Assembly: GCA_038040385.1 (NCBI GenBank)
Contig: JBBPII010000008.1
Location: 175,228-239,227, forward strand
DNA: 64,000 nucleotides
Direction of reading: 5' to 3'
Origin: Gilichinskyi gelida
Lineage (GTDB): Bacteria > Acidobacteriota > Thermoanaerobaculia > Gp7-AA8
Notes under the pieces: model-generated
What the model was told of the DNA's origin: nothing
Seen by the model: the letters and a program-made list of their open reading frames with translations, nothing else
Databases searched by the model: none
Shown: positions 40,152 to 48,238 of the stretch, one piece after another
Numbering within the stretch: position 1 is the first letter of the stretch
How the letters are laid out: the number at the start of each line of letters is the position of its first letter
Position numbers and translations under genes: made by a program

Positions 40152-41134
40152 TTCTTCTCGCCACGCCGGCGATGGCGCACGAGCTGGGGCTGGCGCAGGT
40201 CGAGGGAACGTTTCGGAAAGACGGCACCTACGCCGTCGACATCGTCGTCGATCTCGAGCACCTGCCGCGGGAGTCGTCGGTCGCCGCGATCGCGGAGTCG
40301 GCGCGCTTGGTCTTCGACGGCGTCCCCACCAAGGCCTCGCGCACGGAGATCATCCGCAACGCCGACGCTCGCCCTCTGGCACGCGTGCGGCTCACCGGGC
40401 GCACGCCGTCCGGCGTGTCGGGCGTCGCCTTTGCCGACCCCGCCCTCACCAGCTACTTCGTGGTGAAGTTCCGGAGCGAGGGGCAGACAGCGCCGGTCGT
40501 CGCGCAATGGACCGACCCGGGGATCACGAGCGGCGAGCATCGCCTCGACCGCGCGGTGGTGCCTCTCACTCGCTGGAAGATCGTCAGGCTCTACCTCGCG
40601 CTCGGCTTCACCCACATCCTCCCGCGCGGGCTGGACCACGTCCTCTTCGTCCTCGGCATCTTCCTTCTGTCGGTCAGGCTGAAGCCGGTGCTGTGGCAGG
40701 TGTCGGCGTTCACCGTGGCGCACACCATCACGCTGGCGCTCACGATCTACGGCATCGTCTCCCTTCCCTCGAGCGTGGTGGAACCGCTCATCGCGCTGTC
40801 GATCGTCTACGTGGCGGTGGAGAACATCTTCACGGCGAAGCTGCACGCGTGGCGGCCGGTGGTGGTGTTCTGCTTCGGCCTCTTGCATGGGATGGGATTC
40901 GCCGGCGTGCTCAGTGAGATCGGCCTGCCGCGCTCCGAGTTCGTGCCGGCGCTGCTCTCGTTCAACCTCGGCGTCGAGTGCGGCCAGCTCGCGGTGATCC
41001 TCGCGGCGTTCCTGGTCATCGGTCTGCCGCTGCGCAACAAGCCGTGGTACCGGCGGCGGATCGTCATTCCGGGGTCGCTGATGATCGCGGCGGTGGGACT
41101 CTACTGGGCGATCGAACGATTGGCCGCTACGTGA
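40112..41134 (+). CDS. HupE/UreJ-family membrane protein
   Basis: The 340-residue product starts with GTG at 40112 and a signal peptide (SSIAALILLATPAMA). A periplasmic domain of about 140 residues follows. The C-terminal half is the HupE/UreJ membrane domain, with GFTHILPRGLDHVLFVLGIFLL and HTITLALTIYG. FGLLHGMGFAGVLSEIGL and FNLGVECGQLAVI complete it. Conserved His and Asp in these helices suggest nickel or other metal transport. It is coupled to the DUF4198 gene by a 40-nt overlap, supporting a metal-related role. Confidence 0.88.
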   Translation: MGLRHLRSSIAALILLATPAMAHELGLAQVEGTFRKDGTYAVDIVVDLEHLPRESSVAAIAESARLVFDGVPTKASRTEIIRNADARPLARVRLTGRTPSGVSGVAFADPALTSYFVVKFRSEGQTAPVVAQWTDPGITSGEHRLDRAVVPLTRWKIVRLYLALGFTHILPRGLDHVLFVLGIFLLSVRLKPVLWQVSAFTVAHTITLALTIYGIVSLPSSVVEPLIALSIVYVAVENIFTAKLHAWRPVVVFCFGLLHGMGFAGVLSEIGLPRSEFVPALLSFNLGVECGQLAVILAAFLVIGLPLRNKPWYRRRIVIPGSLMIAAVGLYWAIERLAAT

Positions 41135-41138
41135 AGCG

Positions 41139-41243
41139 AGGGAGCGCCGCCGTCCCGGCGGCTGGCGCGGCGGCGTCTCGCCGCCGCTCGAACGCAGGCG
41201 GGACGCCTGCGGGCCAGCCGGCGAGGACGCCGGCGCTCCACTC
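41139..41243. repeat. GC-rich palindromic intergenic repeat
   Basis: Several nested inverted repeats fill the space between two convergent genes, for example GCAGGCGGGACGCCTGC and GCCGGCGAGGACGCCGGC. The layout GGAGCGCC...GGCGCTCC is of a type I recognise from other GC-rich bacterial genomes. It could act as a bidirectional terminator. Confidence 0.8.
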
Positions 41244-41248
41244 ATGAA

Positions 41249-41998
41249 CTACGGCCGGTACTCGGCGGCGGACATGAAGCGCCCGTCGCTGGTGGCGTTG
41301 TCGACGACGACGGCGTAGCACACCGCCGCTTCCGCCGGGTCGAACTGCACGTAGCCGTTGCTCACGATCGAGTTGACCGCGGTCTGCCCCCAGGCGTTCG
41401 CCGGGAGGCTCAGATTGGCCGTGCCGATCACCTGCGTGCCGGTCTTGTCGAGGATGGTGGCCCTGATGTTGTTGGGGACGTCGGCCTGATTGAAGCACCC
41501 GACGTTGGTGCGCACGGTCGAGTCGACCGTAATGCCCGCAACGAACGAGCGCGAATTCGAGCCGGCAAACTCCAGCGCCGGGATGGTCGTGCTGAACCGT
41601 GTGCCGCTGGTGCGGACCTCGGCGCTGATGATGAAGCGGTTGGCTGATCCGGGACTCTTGAAGGTCACCGCGCCGCCGCCGGTGAATCCGAAGACCTCGC
41701 CGAGGAAGTTCGCGTAGGTCTTCTGCTCGCCGGCGGCGAGGGAAATGGAAGCCTCGTGCTTGACGCCTGCGGCGTCGTACAGCGTGGCCTGCACCGCGAA
41801 GGCGGAGGCGGTCGGATTGAGGATCGCCACGTAGGTCTGGAACGTCGCGCCGCCGAAGCCGGGCGTGTTGCCCATGACCGGGACGGTCTGGAAGTCCGAC
41901 GCGAAGTCGTTCGCGGCCGGGCGCCGCTGCGCGAGCGCAGGGAGCGCAGGGAGCGCAACGACGGCCAGAATCAGGATGCTGAGAATGAGTCGTTTCAT
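41249..41998 (-). CDS. Secreted protein of unknown function
   Basis: The 249-residue product has a signal peptide (KRLILSILILAVVALPALPALA) and a beta-rich mature domain. It contains TFQTYVAILNPTASAFAVQATLYDAAGVKHEASISLAAGEQKTY near residues 55-95, which looks like an extracellular beta-sandwich. Two Cys residues (VGCFNQAD and AAVCYAVVV) could pair. It follows the DUF4331 gene by 26 nt in the same direction, so both may be exported together. Confidence 0.78.
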   Translation of the reverse strand: MKRLILSILILAVVALPALPALAQRRPAANDFASDFQTVPVMGNTPGFGGATFQTYVAILNPTASAFAVQATLYDAAGVKHEASISLAAGEQKTYANFLGEVFGFTGGGAVTFKSPGSANRFIISAEVRTSGTRFSTTIPALEFAGSNSRSFVAGITVDSTVRTNVGCFNQADVPNNIRATILDKTGTQVIGTANLSLPANAWGQTAVNSIVSNGYVQFDPAEAAVCYAVVVDNATSDGRFMSAAEYRP

Positions 41999-42023
41999 GA
42001 TCGTTGTCCTTTCTCCCTCACGT

Positions 42024-43559
42024 TCAGGGCTGCGGTAGGTTCGGGTTCGGGATGTTCGGCACCGTCGGAACGTTCACGCCGCCGTGTCCTTGCAGCAGGC
42101 CCTGATGCGCGAGAGCGAGAAACGGGAAGCGGTCGAGGAAGTTCTTGTCGTTGACTTCCACGCCTTTGGCCAGACCGGCGCTCGGATCGCCCGCGGCGAT
42201 GAGGCTGATGAGCACCGTGTTCACGTTGACCTGATGGCGGTTCGGCGCGCTGCCGCCGCCGAGGCGACGGCCGTTAGGGAACTGCGAGTCGACCGAGGCG
42301 TCGAGGGTGATGACGTCGCCCGTCGAGCCGTCGGCGATCGGGATCGGCCGGCCGAGGTTGATGGCGTTGATGATGTCGAGGCGCGGTCCCTTGAGCGTGG
42401 TGACCGCGCTGGCCGGAACGCCGAGCGCTTTGTAGACGCCGAGCGCGTCGAGATCGCGCACCAGCACGGGGAAGAGCACGTCGTTGCCGAAGCGTGTGAC
42501 GTCCTTCATCGGATCGGTGCGGAGATAGAGCGTGTGGCGCTGCGTCCCCACCAGTCCGGCGTTGAACAGCGGCAGCGCGTTGCGGCCGACCTGCGCGTAG
42601 TTCCCCGATCCGCGAAGGCCGGTGATGATGTTGGTGGCGTCGACGGTCTGCGTCGCCGGGCGGCTGATGCTGGACCAGATCCGAAGCAGGCTGTCAGTGG
42701 AGGTGGCGACGAGCTGGCCGTTGTGCGGGATGCCGTTCGGGAACAGCTCCGCGGTCGGAATCTCCAGGGCGATGGAAAAGACGTTGAACCCGGTGAAGAC
42801 GTCTTCGATCGGCGTGTTGCGCGCGCCCTCGATGCCCCCGAGATCGCCGCGCCCGAGGTTGACGAGGTCGAAGATGCCCTTCTCGTCGAGCTGGTAGGGA
42901 TCGTCGAACTGCCCGGCGATGATCCGGCCGCCGCCGGTGAGGTTCTGGATGAACGTGTCGACGAAGGTCTGATCGTACAGACCGGTGTCGCGGCTGGTGG
43001 AGACGCCGGAGTCATAGCCCTGGAAACTGCCGAGGCCGTAGATGAGCCGGTCGGTCTGCGGGCCGTGGTTGTTCGGCAGGACCTTGAGGTTCTCTCCGAT
43101 GACGGTGGGCGCCGGTTTGCCGGGAGCCACGACGCGGGTGACGGTCATGGTCTCGGTGCCGCCGGTGAGCTGCCAGAGCAGCTCGTTGCCGCCGCCCAGC
43201 GCATCGGTGGCGCTCGGCGCGGCCTCGGGAACGATGGTGTTCTTGAACTCGATGCGATAGACCGCTTCGTCCTTGAGGCTCGTTCCTTTCCCGATGTGGA
43301 ACTCGTAGCGGTATCCGTTGCATGCGCGGAAGCCCTGGTTGCCCTGACCCGGCTCGTGGAGCGGGTTGAAGTTCATGATCAGGTAGAGCTTGTCGTGCGA
43401 TTGGTTCGACACCCACGCGTAGGTGTCGGTGTTGTCGGCGCACGGCTCGTTGAGGACTGCCAGCGCCTCGCGGTGGCTCGATGCGAGCGCCTGCGGGACG
43501 GCGGCGGCGGCTCCGAGCAGGAGCACGCCGGCCAAACGACGTATGGGAGAGAGTTTCAT
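42024..43559 (-). CDS. DUF4331 secreted protein
   Basis: The 511-residue product has a signal peptide (about residues 1-26). The mature N terminus is SSHREALAVLNEPCADNTDTYAWVSNQ, the DUF4331 signature. Later segments are FHIGKGTSLKDEAVYRIEFKNT, IYGLGSFQGYDSG and DDPYQLDEKGIFDL. Function is unknown; the family is secreted and often clustered with regulators or transport genes. Here the next gene upstream is the ECF sigma factor, 74 nt away in the same direction. Confidence 0.92.
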   Translation of the reverse strand: MKLSPIRRLAGVLLLGAAAAVPQALASSHREALAVLNEPCADNTDTYAWVSNQSHDKLYLIMNFNPLHEPGQGNQGFRACNGYRYEFHIGKGTSLKDEAVYRIEFKNTIVPEAAPSATDALGGGNELLWQLTGGTETMTVTRVVAPGKPAPTVIGENLKVLPNNHGPQTDRLIYGLGSFQGYDSGVSTSRDTGLYDQTFVDTFIQNLTGGGRIIAGQFDDPYQLDEKGIFDLVNLGRGDLGGIEGARNTPIEDVFTGFNVFSIALEIPTAELFPNGIPHNGQLVATSTDSLLRIWSSISRPATQTVDATNIITGLRGSGNYAQVGRNALPLFNAGLVGTQRHTLYLRTDPMKDVTRFGNDVLFPVLVRDLDALGVYKALGVPASAVTTLKGPRLDIINAINLGRPIPIADGSTGDVITLDASVDSQFPNGRRLGGGSAPNRHQVNVNTVLISLIAAGDPSAGLAKGVEVNDKNFLDRFPFLALAHQGLLQGHGGVNVPTVPNIPNPNLPQP

Positions 43560-43632
43560 GGATCCTCCTTAAGTTGTGTTGCGGGTTCGGGGGATGTACG
43601 GCGCTCGGTGGGAAGCGGACGTACCGGAAGGG

Positions 43633-43709
43633 TTACGCGGTCTCGGGGTCTCGGGGTCTCGAAGCCCCACCCCGCCGAGACCACGAGACCCCGAGACCGC
43701 GAGACCTCT
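43633..43709. repeat. GGTCTCG / CGAGACC inverted array in the 3' end of the ECF sigma gene
   Basis: GGTCTCGGGGTCTCGGGGTC is followed by GAGACCACGAGACCCCGAGA and CCGCGAGACC. The array encodes the Arg/Gly/Ser-rich tail and stop codon of the sigma factor. Confidence 0.88.
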
Positions 43710-44952
43710 CCAGCAGCAGCTCGCGCTCCCGAACATTCCTCGTGAGCGACGCGGCGCGCTCCAGCTCCGCGCGGGCCTCGTCGAACCGGCCGAGCTTCGC
43801 CAGGAGGTCGCCGCGCACGCTCGGCAGGAGGTGGTAATTCGCTAGCGCCGGCTCCTCGGTCAGCTCGTCGACGATCTCCAGGCCGGCGGCGGGACCGAAG
43901 GCCATGGCGATGGCCACGCCGCGATTCAGCTCCACCACCGGCGACGGCACGAGTTGCGCGAGCGCCGCGTACAGCGCGGCGATGCGCGGCCAGTCGGTCT
44001 CCGCAGCGGTCCGCGCCCGGGCGTGACAGGCGGCGATGGCGGCCTGCAGGGCGTACGGCCCGCGCGCGCCGCCGAGTTGCTCCGCGCGCTCCAGGGCCAC
44101 CAGGCCGCGGCGGATGAGAACGTGATCCCATCGCACGCGGTCCTGATCGAATAGCAGGATCGGCTCGCCCGACGGCCCGACCCGCGCGTGCGTTCGCGAG
44201 GCCTGAATCTCCATCAGCGCCACGAGGCCGTGGACTTCCGGCTCCTTCGGCATCAGCTCGGCCAGAATGCGGCCGAGGCGGAGCGCGTCCTCGCAGAGCG
44301 CGGGCCGCATCCAGTCGTCGCCGGCCGTCGCTGCGTACCCTTCATTGAAGATGAGATAGAGCACTTCCAGCACCGACGACAACCGCGCCGCCAGCTCCGA
44401 GCCGCGCGGGACTTCGAACGGCACGCCGGCGTCGGCGAGCGTGCGCTTGGCGCGAACGATCCGCTGCGCCACCGTCGGCTCCGGAACCAGGAAGGCGCGC
44501 GCGATCTCGTCGGTGGTCAGACCGCCGAGGAGGCGGAGCGTCAGCGCGACGCGGGCCTCGGTCGACAACAGCGGGTGGCAGGAGATGAACACCAGGCGGA
44601 GCAGGTCGTCCCCGACGGGATCGTCCAGCGCGGCGTCGACATCCGATGCAGCCATCTCCTGCCGGGCCTCCATCTCCCGTCCCAGTTCCTCGTGCTTGCG
44701 CTCGAGCAGCTTGTCCCGGCGCAGCAGGTCGATGGCCCGATGCTTGGCGCTGGCCATGAGCCAGGCGCCCGGATTGTCCGGCACGCCCGACTCCGGCCAC
44801 CGCTCCAGCGCGACGACCAGAGCATCCTGCGCCAGCTCCTCGGCCAGGCCGACGTCACGCACGATGCGCGCGAGGCCGGCGATCAACTTCGCCGATTCGA
44901 TTCTCCAGACCGCGTCGATCGCGCGATGGGCATCGGTGGCCGTCACGGCCAC
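43633..44952 (-). CDS. ECF sigma factor of the ECF42 type with TPR-like C-terminal domain
   Basis: The 439-residue product (GTG start at 44952) has sigma region 2 (ELAQDALVVALERWPESGVPDNPGAWLMASAKHRAIDLLRRD). Region 4 is visible as ALTLRLLGGLTTDEIARAFLVPEPTVAQRIVRAKR. A long C-terminal extension follows (SVLEVLYLIFNEGYAA ... AIAACHARA ... SVRGDLLAKLGRFDEARAELERA). ECF42 factors have this extension and lie next to DGPF proteins; the DGPF gene is directly upstream. The last 20 or so residues are encoded by a GGTCTCG repeat array and are probably recent. No anti-sigma gene is seen. Confidence 0.92.
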   Translation of the reverse strand: MAVTATDAHRAIDAVWRIESAKLIAGLARIVRDVGLAEELAQDALVVALERWPESGVPDNPGAWLMASAKHRAIDLLRRDKLLERKHEELGREMEARQEMAASDVDAALDDPVGDDLLRLVFISCHPLLSTEARVALTLRLLGGLTTDEIARAFLVPEPTVAQRIVRAKRTLADAGVPFEVPRGSELAARLSSVLEVLYLIFNEGYAATAGDDWMRPALCEDALRLGRILAELMPKEPEVHGLVALMEIQASRTHARVGPSGEPILLFDQDRVRWDHVLIRRGLVALERAEQLGGARGPYALQAAIAACHARARTAAETDWPRIAALYAALAQLVPSPVVELNRGVAIAMAFGPAAGLEIVDELTEEPALANYHLLPSVRGDLLAKLGRFDEARAELERAASLTRNVRERELLLERSRGLGVSWSRRGGASRPRDPETA

Positions 44953-44973
44953 CGATCATCGCATGCCGTCGTC

Positions 44974-45051
44974 CCGTCATCCTGAGCGAAGCGAAGGATC
45001 TCCGGATGCGCGCCTGAGATCCTTCGCCGTCTCCGCGGCTCAGGATGACGA
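44974..45051. repeat. Inverted repeat TCATCCTGAGCGAAGCGAAGGATC
   Basis: GTCATCCTGAGCGAAGCGAA with GGATCT is followed, 16 bases later, by its approximate reverse complement (GAGATCCTTCGCC...GGCTCAGGATGAC). I recognise this as a repeat found between genes in several GC-rich phyla. It fills the gap between the ECF42 sigma and DGPF genes. Confidence 0.85.
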
Positions 45052-45053
45052 AG

Positions 45054-45476
45054 TCACTTCTTCCCCCAATCCTTCTCCAGCTTCCTCGCCTCCTCGACCG
45101 CCGGGCTGTCGCCGAAGTCCTCGAGCTCGAAGAGCTGCCGCAGCTCGATCTCGCCGTCCTTCCCCGGGCCGGCGGGGTTCGGGGCGCGCTTGGCCCACTC
45201 GATAGCCTCCTCGCGCGACTTGACCTGGATGAGCCAGTAGCCGGCGATCAGCTCCTTGCTCTCGGTGAACGGGCCGTCGACGACGGTTTGCTTCCCGCTC
45301 GCCGAGTACTTGACCCGCGCTCCCTTCGAGCTCGGGTGCAGGCCGGTGCCGTCGAGCAGGACGCCGGCCTTCATCAGCTCTTCGTTGTACTTGTTCATGG
45401 TCGAGATCAGCTCGTCGGAGGGCATCACGCCCGCCTCGGACTCCTGGTTGGCCTTCACAATCATCATGAAACGCAT
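45054..45476 (-). CDS. YCII-related DGPF-domain protein
   Basis: The 140-residue product starts MRFMMIVKANQESEAG and carries the DGPF motif in VVDGPFTESKELIAGYWLIQVKSREEAIEWAKRAP near residue 75. DGPF proteins are the conserved neighbours of ECF42 sigma factors; they may modify small molecules or modulate the sigma factor, but no activity is established here. It lies upstream of and in the same direction as the sigma gene. Confidence 0.93.
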   Translation of the reverse strand: MRFMMIVKANQESEAGVMPSDELISTMNKYNEELMKAGVLLDGTGLHPSSKGARVKYSASGKQTVVDGPFTESKELIAGYWLIQVKSREEAIEWAKRAPNPAGPGKDGEIELRQLFELEDFGDSPAVEEARKLEKDWGKK

Positions 45477-45502
45477 TGTTCGTTTCTCCCTTTTTCGATT
45501 GA

Positions 45503-45883
45503 TTACTTCGCGGTCTGAGGAGTCGTCGACCGCCAGCGGCTGTATGCGACGAACGCGGAAAGGAGCCCCACCACCAGCGGGACCAGCGCGGGGACGACCT
45601 TACCATCGGCCAGCGTGAGGCCCGTCGCGCCGATCATGATGATGACCAGGCCGGCGGCGGCGAGCGGCGTCAGCTCCCGGTGAATCCCGGTGGCGGCCGG
45701 CAGAATCAGGCCGATCACGCCGAGCACTTCGACCACTCCGATGAACCGAAGGAAGGCGCCGGGCAGCGTGCTTTGGCTCGTCAACGCCTCGATCGGCATC
45801 ATCAGCTTCATCGCGCCGGCGAACAGGAACAGCGCGGCGAGCAGCCCTTGAATCACCCACAGCAGAACGTTTGTTTTTCGCAT
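45503..45883 (-). CDS. DoxX-family membrane protein
   Basis: The 126-residue product has four predicted membrane helices (VLLWVIQGLLAALFLFAGAMKL, RFIGVVEVLGVIGLILPAA, LTPLAAAGLVIIMIGATGLTL, VPALVPLVVGLLSAFVAY). The DoxX-like opening is LFAGAMKLM. It ends 26 nt before the DGPF gene start, so DoxX, DGPF and ECF42 genes probably form one operon. Its role is unknown; related proteins are tied to redox or thiol stress. Confidence 0.88.
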   Translation of the reverse strand: MRKTNVLLWVIQGLLAALFLFAGAMKLMMPIEALTSQSTLPGAFLRFIGVVEVLGVIGLILPAATGIHRELTPLAAAGLVIIMIGATGLTLADGKVVPALVPLVVGLLSAFVAYSRWRSTTPQTAK

Positions 45884-46035
45884 CGGTGTCTCTCCTTCTA
45901 CCTACACGTCGAACGACGGAGAGCCGAATCGACACGCGGAGGAAAATTTTTGGCGATTATCCCTTTCCCAAACCAACTGAAAATGCGGCAAGGGAAACCA
46001 CTCAGATTCGTGGTGCGTTCATGCCGACCTTCGCG

Positions 46036-46443
46036 TCAGGGTCGTATGTGTAGCGAAGCCGCCGCTGCAAGGTGTTGCGCGATCGACTTCCGCTCCGACT
46101 TTTCGTTCGGCCATCCGATCACGTTGGCGTGAAGCGGTGGGTTGTCGTCGCGGTCGATTCTTAGTTTCTGGTGCAAAACCGCCTGCGCCGCGATCACTCC
46201 GTAGGCTTTCGGCGGCTCGCCTTGCCTAGGAGCATGACGCTCGCCGTGTTCGTGGATCTCCGTCGTGCTCAGCCCATCCGTCACGAATACGGATAGCAGT
46301 AGACTCGATGGCGGCATGAATGCGCCCGACAACAGGCAGTTTTGGGATGACGAGAAATGACTGCTGTCGTAGCAAAACCGCGTCAGCTGATTCGGTAGCG
46401 CCGGAGTTGCAGGATCAGGCGTAGACCCGCTGAATGCCCGCAC
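46036..46443 (-). CDS. Small protein of unknown function in the TIGR04255 operon
   Basis: The reading frame holds LTRFCYDSSHFSSSQNCLLSGAFMPPSSLLLSVFVTDGLSTTEIHE, then GVIAAQAVLHQKLRIDRDDNPPLHANVIGWPNEKSERKSIAQHLAA. I recall proteins with this layout (YDSSHFS, LSVF, HANIIGWP) annotated as hypothetical. The start is uncertain: GTG at 46443 would overlap the upstream gene by 29 nt and give 135 residues. A start nearer 46320 is possible but would drop the conserved YDSSHF segment. Confidence 0.6.
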   Translation of the reverse strand: MRAFSGSTPDPATPALPNQLTRFCYDSSHFSSSQNCLLSGAFMPPSSLLLSVFVTDGLSTTEIHEHGERHAPRQGEPPKAYGVIAAQAVLHQKLRIDRDDNPPLHANVIGWPNEKSERKSIAQHLAAAASLHIRP

Positions 46444-46903
46444 GAATCGCGCGAGGAATCGCATCACCCATGTGCGTTTCCACTCCATGCACTTTGCTGC
46501 CTCCGAAGAGGCCAGCGTACGTCAATTCGCCGAGCGGACCGACGCTTACGGAGAATACCAGACGGGGCGCTCGGTGCCATTCCAGCGCCACCTCACCGTC
46601 GGGATCGATGGAGATATCCGGCTCCGGTGCTTCTGGCGGAAGGCGCTTTAGGAGACCGATCGCATACATCATCGAGGATATGCTTGCGGGTTTCGCTCCG
46701 TAGCCGTCCCAGTCCGCGAAGCGGCGTTCAGAAACAGCGGTTGCTAGGGCACGAAGCGATGAGCGCAACTTCGCGCCAGACAACACGGCCCGGAGAATCT
46801 CTTCGTCGATGCTCTCTTCCTCGCGTTGAATCTCCTTAGCTTCGTCGCCAACCGCGCCGCTGCTGGGATGAGGCAACCTCACGACATCGATGCAGACGCT
46901 CAT
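46415..46903 (-). CDS. Protein of unknown function in the TIGR04255 operon
   Basis: The 162-residue product has no signal peptide or membrane helix. A helical region RFADWDGYGAKPASISSMMYAIGLLKRLPPEAPEPDISIDPDGEVALEW (about 60-110) is followed by a beta segment (RLVFSVSVGPLGELTYAGLF). The 'WDGY.A.P' plus 'DPDGEVALEW' layout occurs in small hypothetical proteins next to operons like this one. Its ATG overlaps the TIGR04255 gene stop by 4 nt (46900-46903), so translation is coupled. Confidence 0.75.
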   Translation of the reverse strand: MSVCIDVVRLPHPSSGAVGDEAKEIQREEESIDEEILRAVLSGAKLRSSLRALATAVSERRFADWDGYGAKPASISSMMYAIGLLKRLPPEAPEPDISIDPDGEVALEWHRAPRLVFSVSVGPLGELTYAGLFGGSKVHGVETHMGDAIPRAIRAGIQRVYA

Positions 46904-47643
46904 TCGTCAAACTCCTTCGCGGCGGCCTCGGTGATGCTGCCGAAGAAGATACGGTTCTTCACCCGGCGAAGTTCCTCCAGGGTGGTCCACAATTCGCTCG
47001 AATCCTGATGAAATTCCTTGTTCAGGAATGCATCGGTGTCGATAGTGATCCAGGTATCGGATTCATCCACGTCCATCGTGCTGATAACCCGGGCGATAAT
47101 GCCTGACTCGTTATGATGAATGACAAGACGCGAGAGTGCGTTTACAACCTGCTGAGGCTGTACAGTTTCGGGCACGGATGGCGGGTTCGCCAAGTAATCG
47201 GCAATCCGCCCACGACGGACAGGGAAGCGGTTGATGTACCGAACTCCGAGGCGGTTCACGGTGTCGATCTCGACGGTGCTGCGGTAGGTCACCCAGAAGC
47301 GACGCGCCGAGTCGCGTACGTCCTCCCAATTGGTGTAAGGGCGTAGCTTGCTGAACGCAAAGCCGTTTTCCGAAACCTGAATAGCTTCCTTGCCCGAACT
47401 AGACTTAAACACGAGACCGCGCACGCCGCGATCCACGGCGCTCTGTGTGATGGCCGCTCCTGGTATGACATGGAAGAAGCTCTCCATCGTTCGTTGCTCT
47501 TCCACATGTTCGAATGATTCTCCGAATGCCGCCCGCAACGGGGCGAGGTAGGTTGAAAAGTCCGCCCGCGCTTTCACCTTCAGGTCGATAATCGCCTCAG
47601 TGATCGGTGCGTGTTTTAGAAGACGTTCCGTCGCGTGAGCCAT
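46900..47643 (-). CDS. TIGR04255-family protein
   Basis: I chose ATG 47643 (MAHATERLLKHAPITEAIIDLKV), giving 247 residues. Family features are the opening PI.EAIIDLKV and the middle FSKLRPYTNWEDVRDSARRFWVTYRSTVEIDTVNRLGVRYINRF. The end is LRRVKNRIFFGSITEAAAKEFDE. The family's function is not known. It sits inside an operon headed by a small ribbon-helix-helix-like gene with a long palindrome at the promoter. That is a toxin-antitoxin or defence-like arrangement, but only by inference. Confidence 0.85.
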   Translation of the reverse strand: MAHATERLLKHAPITEAIIDLKVKARADFSTYLAPLRAAFGESFEHVEEQRTMESFFHVIPGAAITQSAVDRGVRGLVFKSSSGKEAIQVSENGFAFSKLRPYTNWEDVRDSARRFWVTYRSTVEIDTVNRLGVRYINRFPVRRGRIADYLANPPSVPETVQPQQVVNALSRLVIHHNESGIIARVISTMDVDESDTWITIDTDAFLNKEFHQDSSELWTTLEELRRVKNRIFFGSITEAAAKEFDE

Positions 47644-47702
47644 GTCAGTCTTCGCGATGATCCGTGCTGTTGCCTCGGCGCTAGATTGGGCGAGAGAGAG
47701 TA

Positions 47703-47921
47703 TCACCGCGGTGATTCCCCACCCCCCGACATGTGAGCCCAACTCGGGACTTCGATCTCGCGTAGCTTCTGGCGAAGCAGTTCCTCGGCGACTTCGGTCC
47801 CATTCTTCCCGTATAACCCGGTCGAGGCGAGGGTATCGAGCCGCGCTATTACCTGGGGGGTCGTCGAAAGCTTAAGCGGCGCGGTTTTGACTGCATTCGG
47901 TCGTCGTGCACGAGTCGACAT
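47703..47921 (-). CDS. Small ribbon-helix-helix-like protein, first gene of the TIGR04255 operon
   Basis: The 72-residue product has a basic N terminus followed by TAPLKLSTTPQVIARLDTLASTGLYGKNGTEVAEELLRQKLREIE (about 13-57). That strand-helix-helix pattern fits a ribbon-helix-helix DNA binder. Its ATG is directly next to a 36-bp palindrome that would be its own operator. The next gene starts 59 nt downstream of its stop. Confidence 0.75.
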   Translation of the reverse strand: MSTRARRPNAVKTAPLKLSTTPQVIARLDTLASTGLYGKNGTEVAEELLRQKLREIEVPSWAHMSGGGESPR

Positions 47922-47956
47922 GACTAATTGGTATCTAACAAGATACTTCTTAGTCA
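47921..47956. promoter_or_regulatory. 36-bp palindrome at the promoter of the TIGR04255 operon
   Basis: Outer arms TGACTAA (47921-47927) and TTAGTCA (47950-47956) enclose inner arms GTATCT (47931-47936) and AGATAC (47941-47946) around AACA. It overlaps the start codon side of the ribbon-helix-helix gene, is A+T-rich in a GC-rich genome, and fits an autoregulatory operator. Confidence 0.65.
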
Positions 47957-48238
47957 GATGCGTCGCAAGCGGGTTCGCAAGGTGTGATTAGCGGAAGAGA
48001 CGCTTGATAGCCGCCGGCGTGAAGTCGGCGAGGAGATTGGCAGGCGCGCACCCGAGGCCGTTGGCGAGTTTTCAGTTCCGAGATTTTTTTACCGGCGTAG
48101 AATTGCGGCCTGCGCTCGGGGCGCAACCAGTCCGCGGAAAGGGCCGTGCCCACCCGTCGAGAAGTCGAAACGAAGGCTAACGAACCTTCTTTCAGCCTGA
48201 TCGTGCGGACTCCAGGCAGCGATGAAAGGAGCTTCGTT
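47957..48238. other. Divergent intergenic region, no gene seen
   Basis: This spacer lies between the TIGR04255 operon and the ankyrin gene. The frame of the ankyrin gene is open from a GTG at 48146, but the reading before 48239 shows no family features. Confidence 0.5.

Noticed and set aside
41139..41243. Small RNA gene in the GC-rich palindromes
   Set aside because: The palindromes match a dispersed-repeat style and no promoter is visible; a structured RNA cannot be supported.
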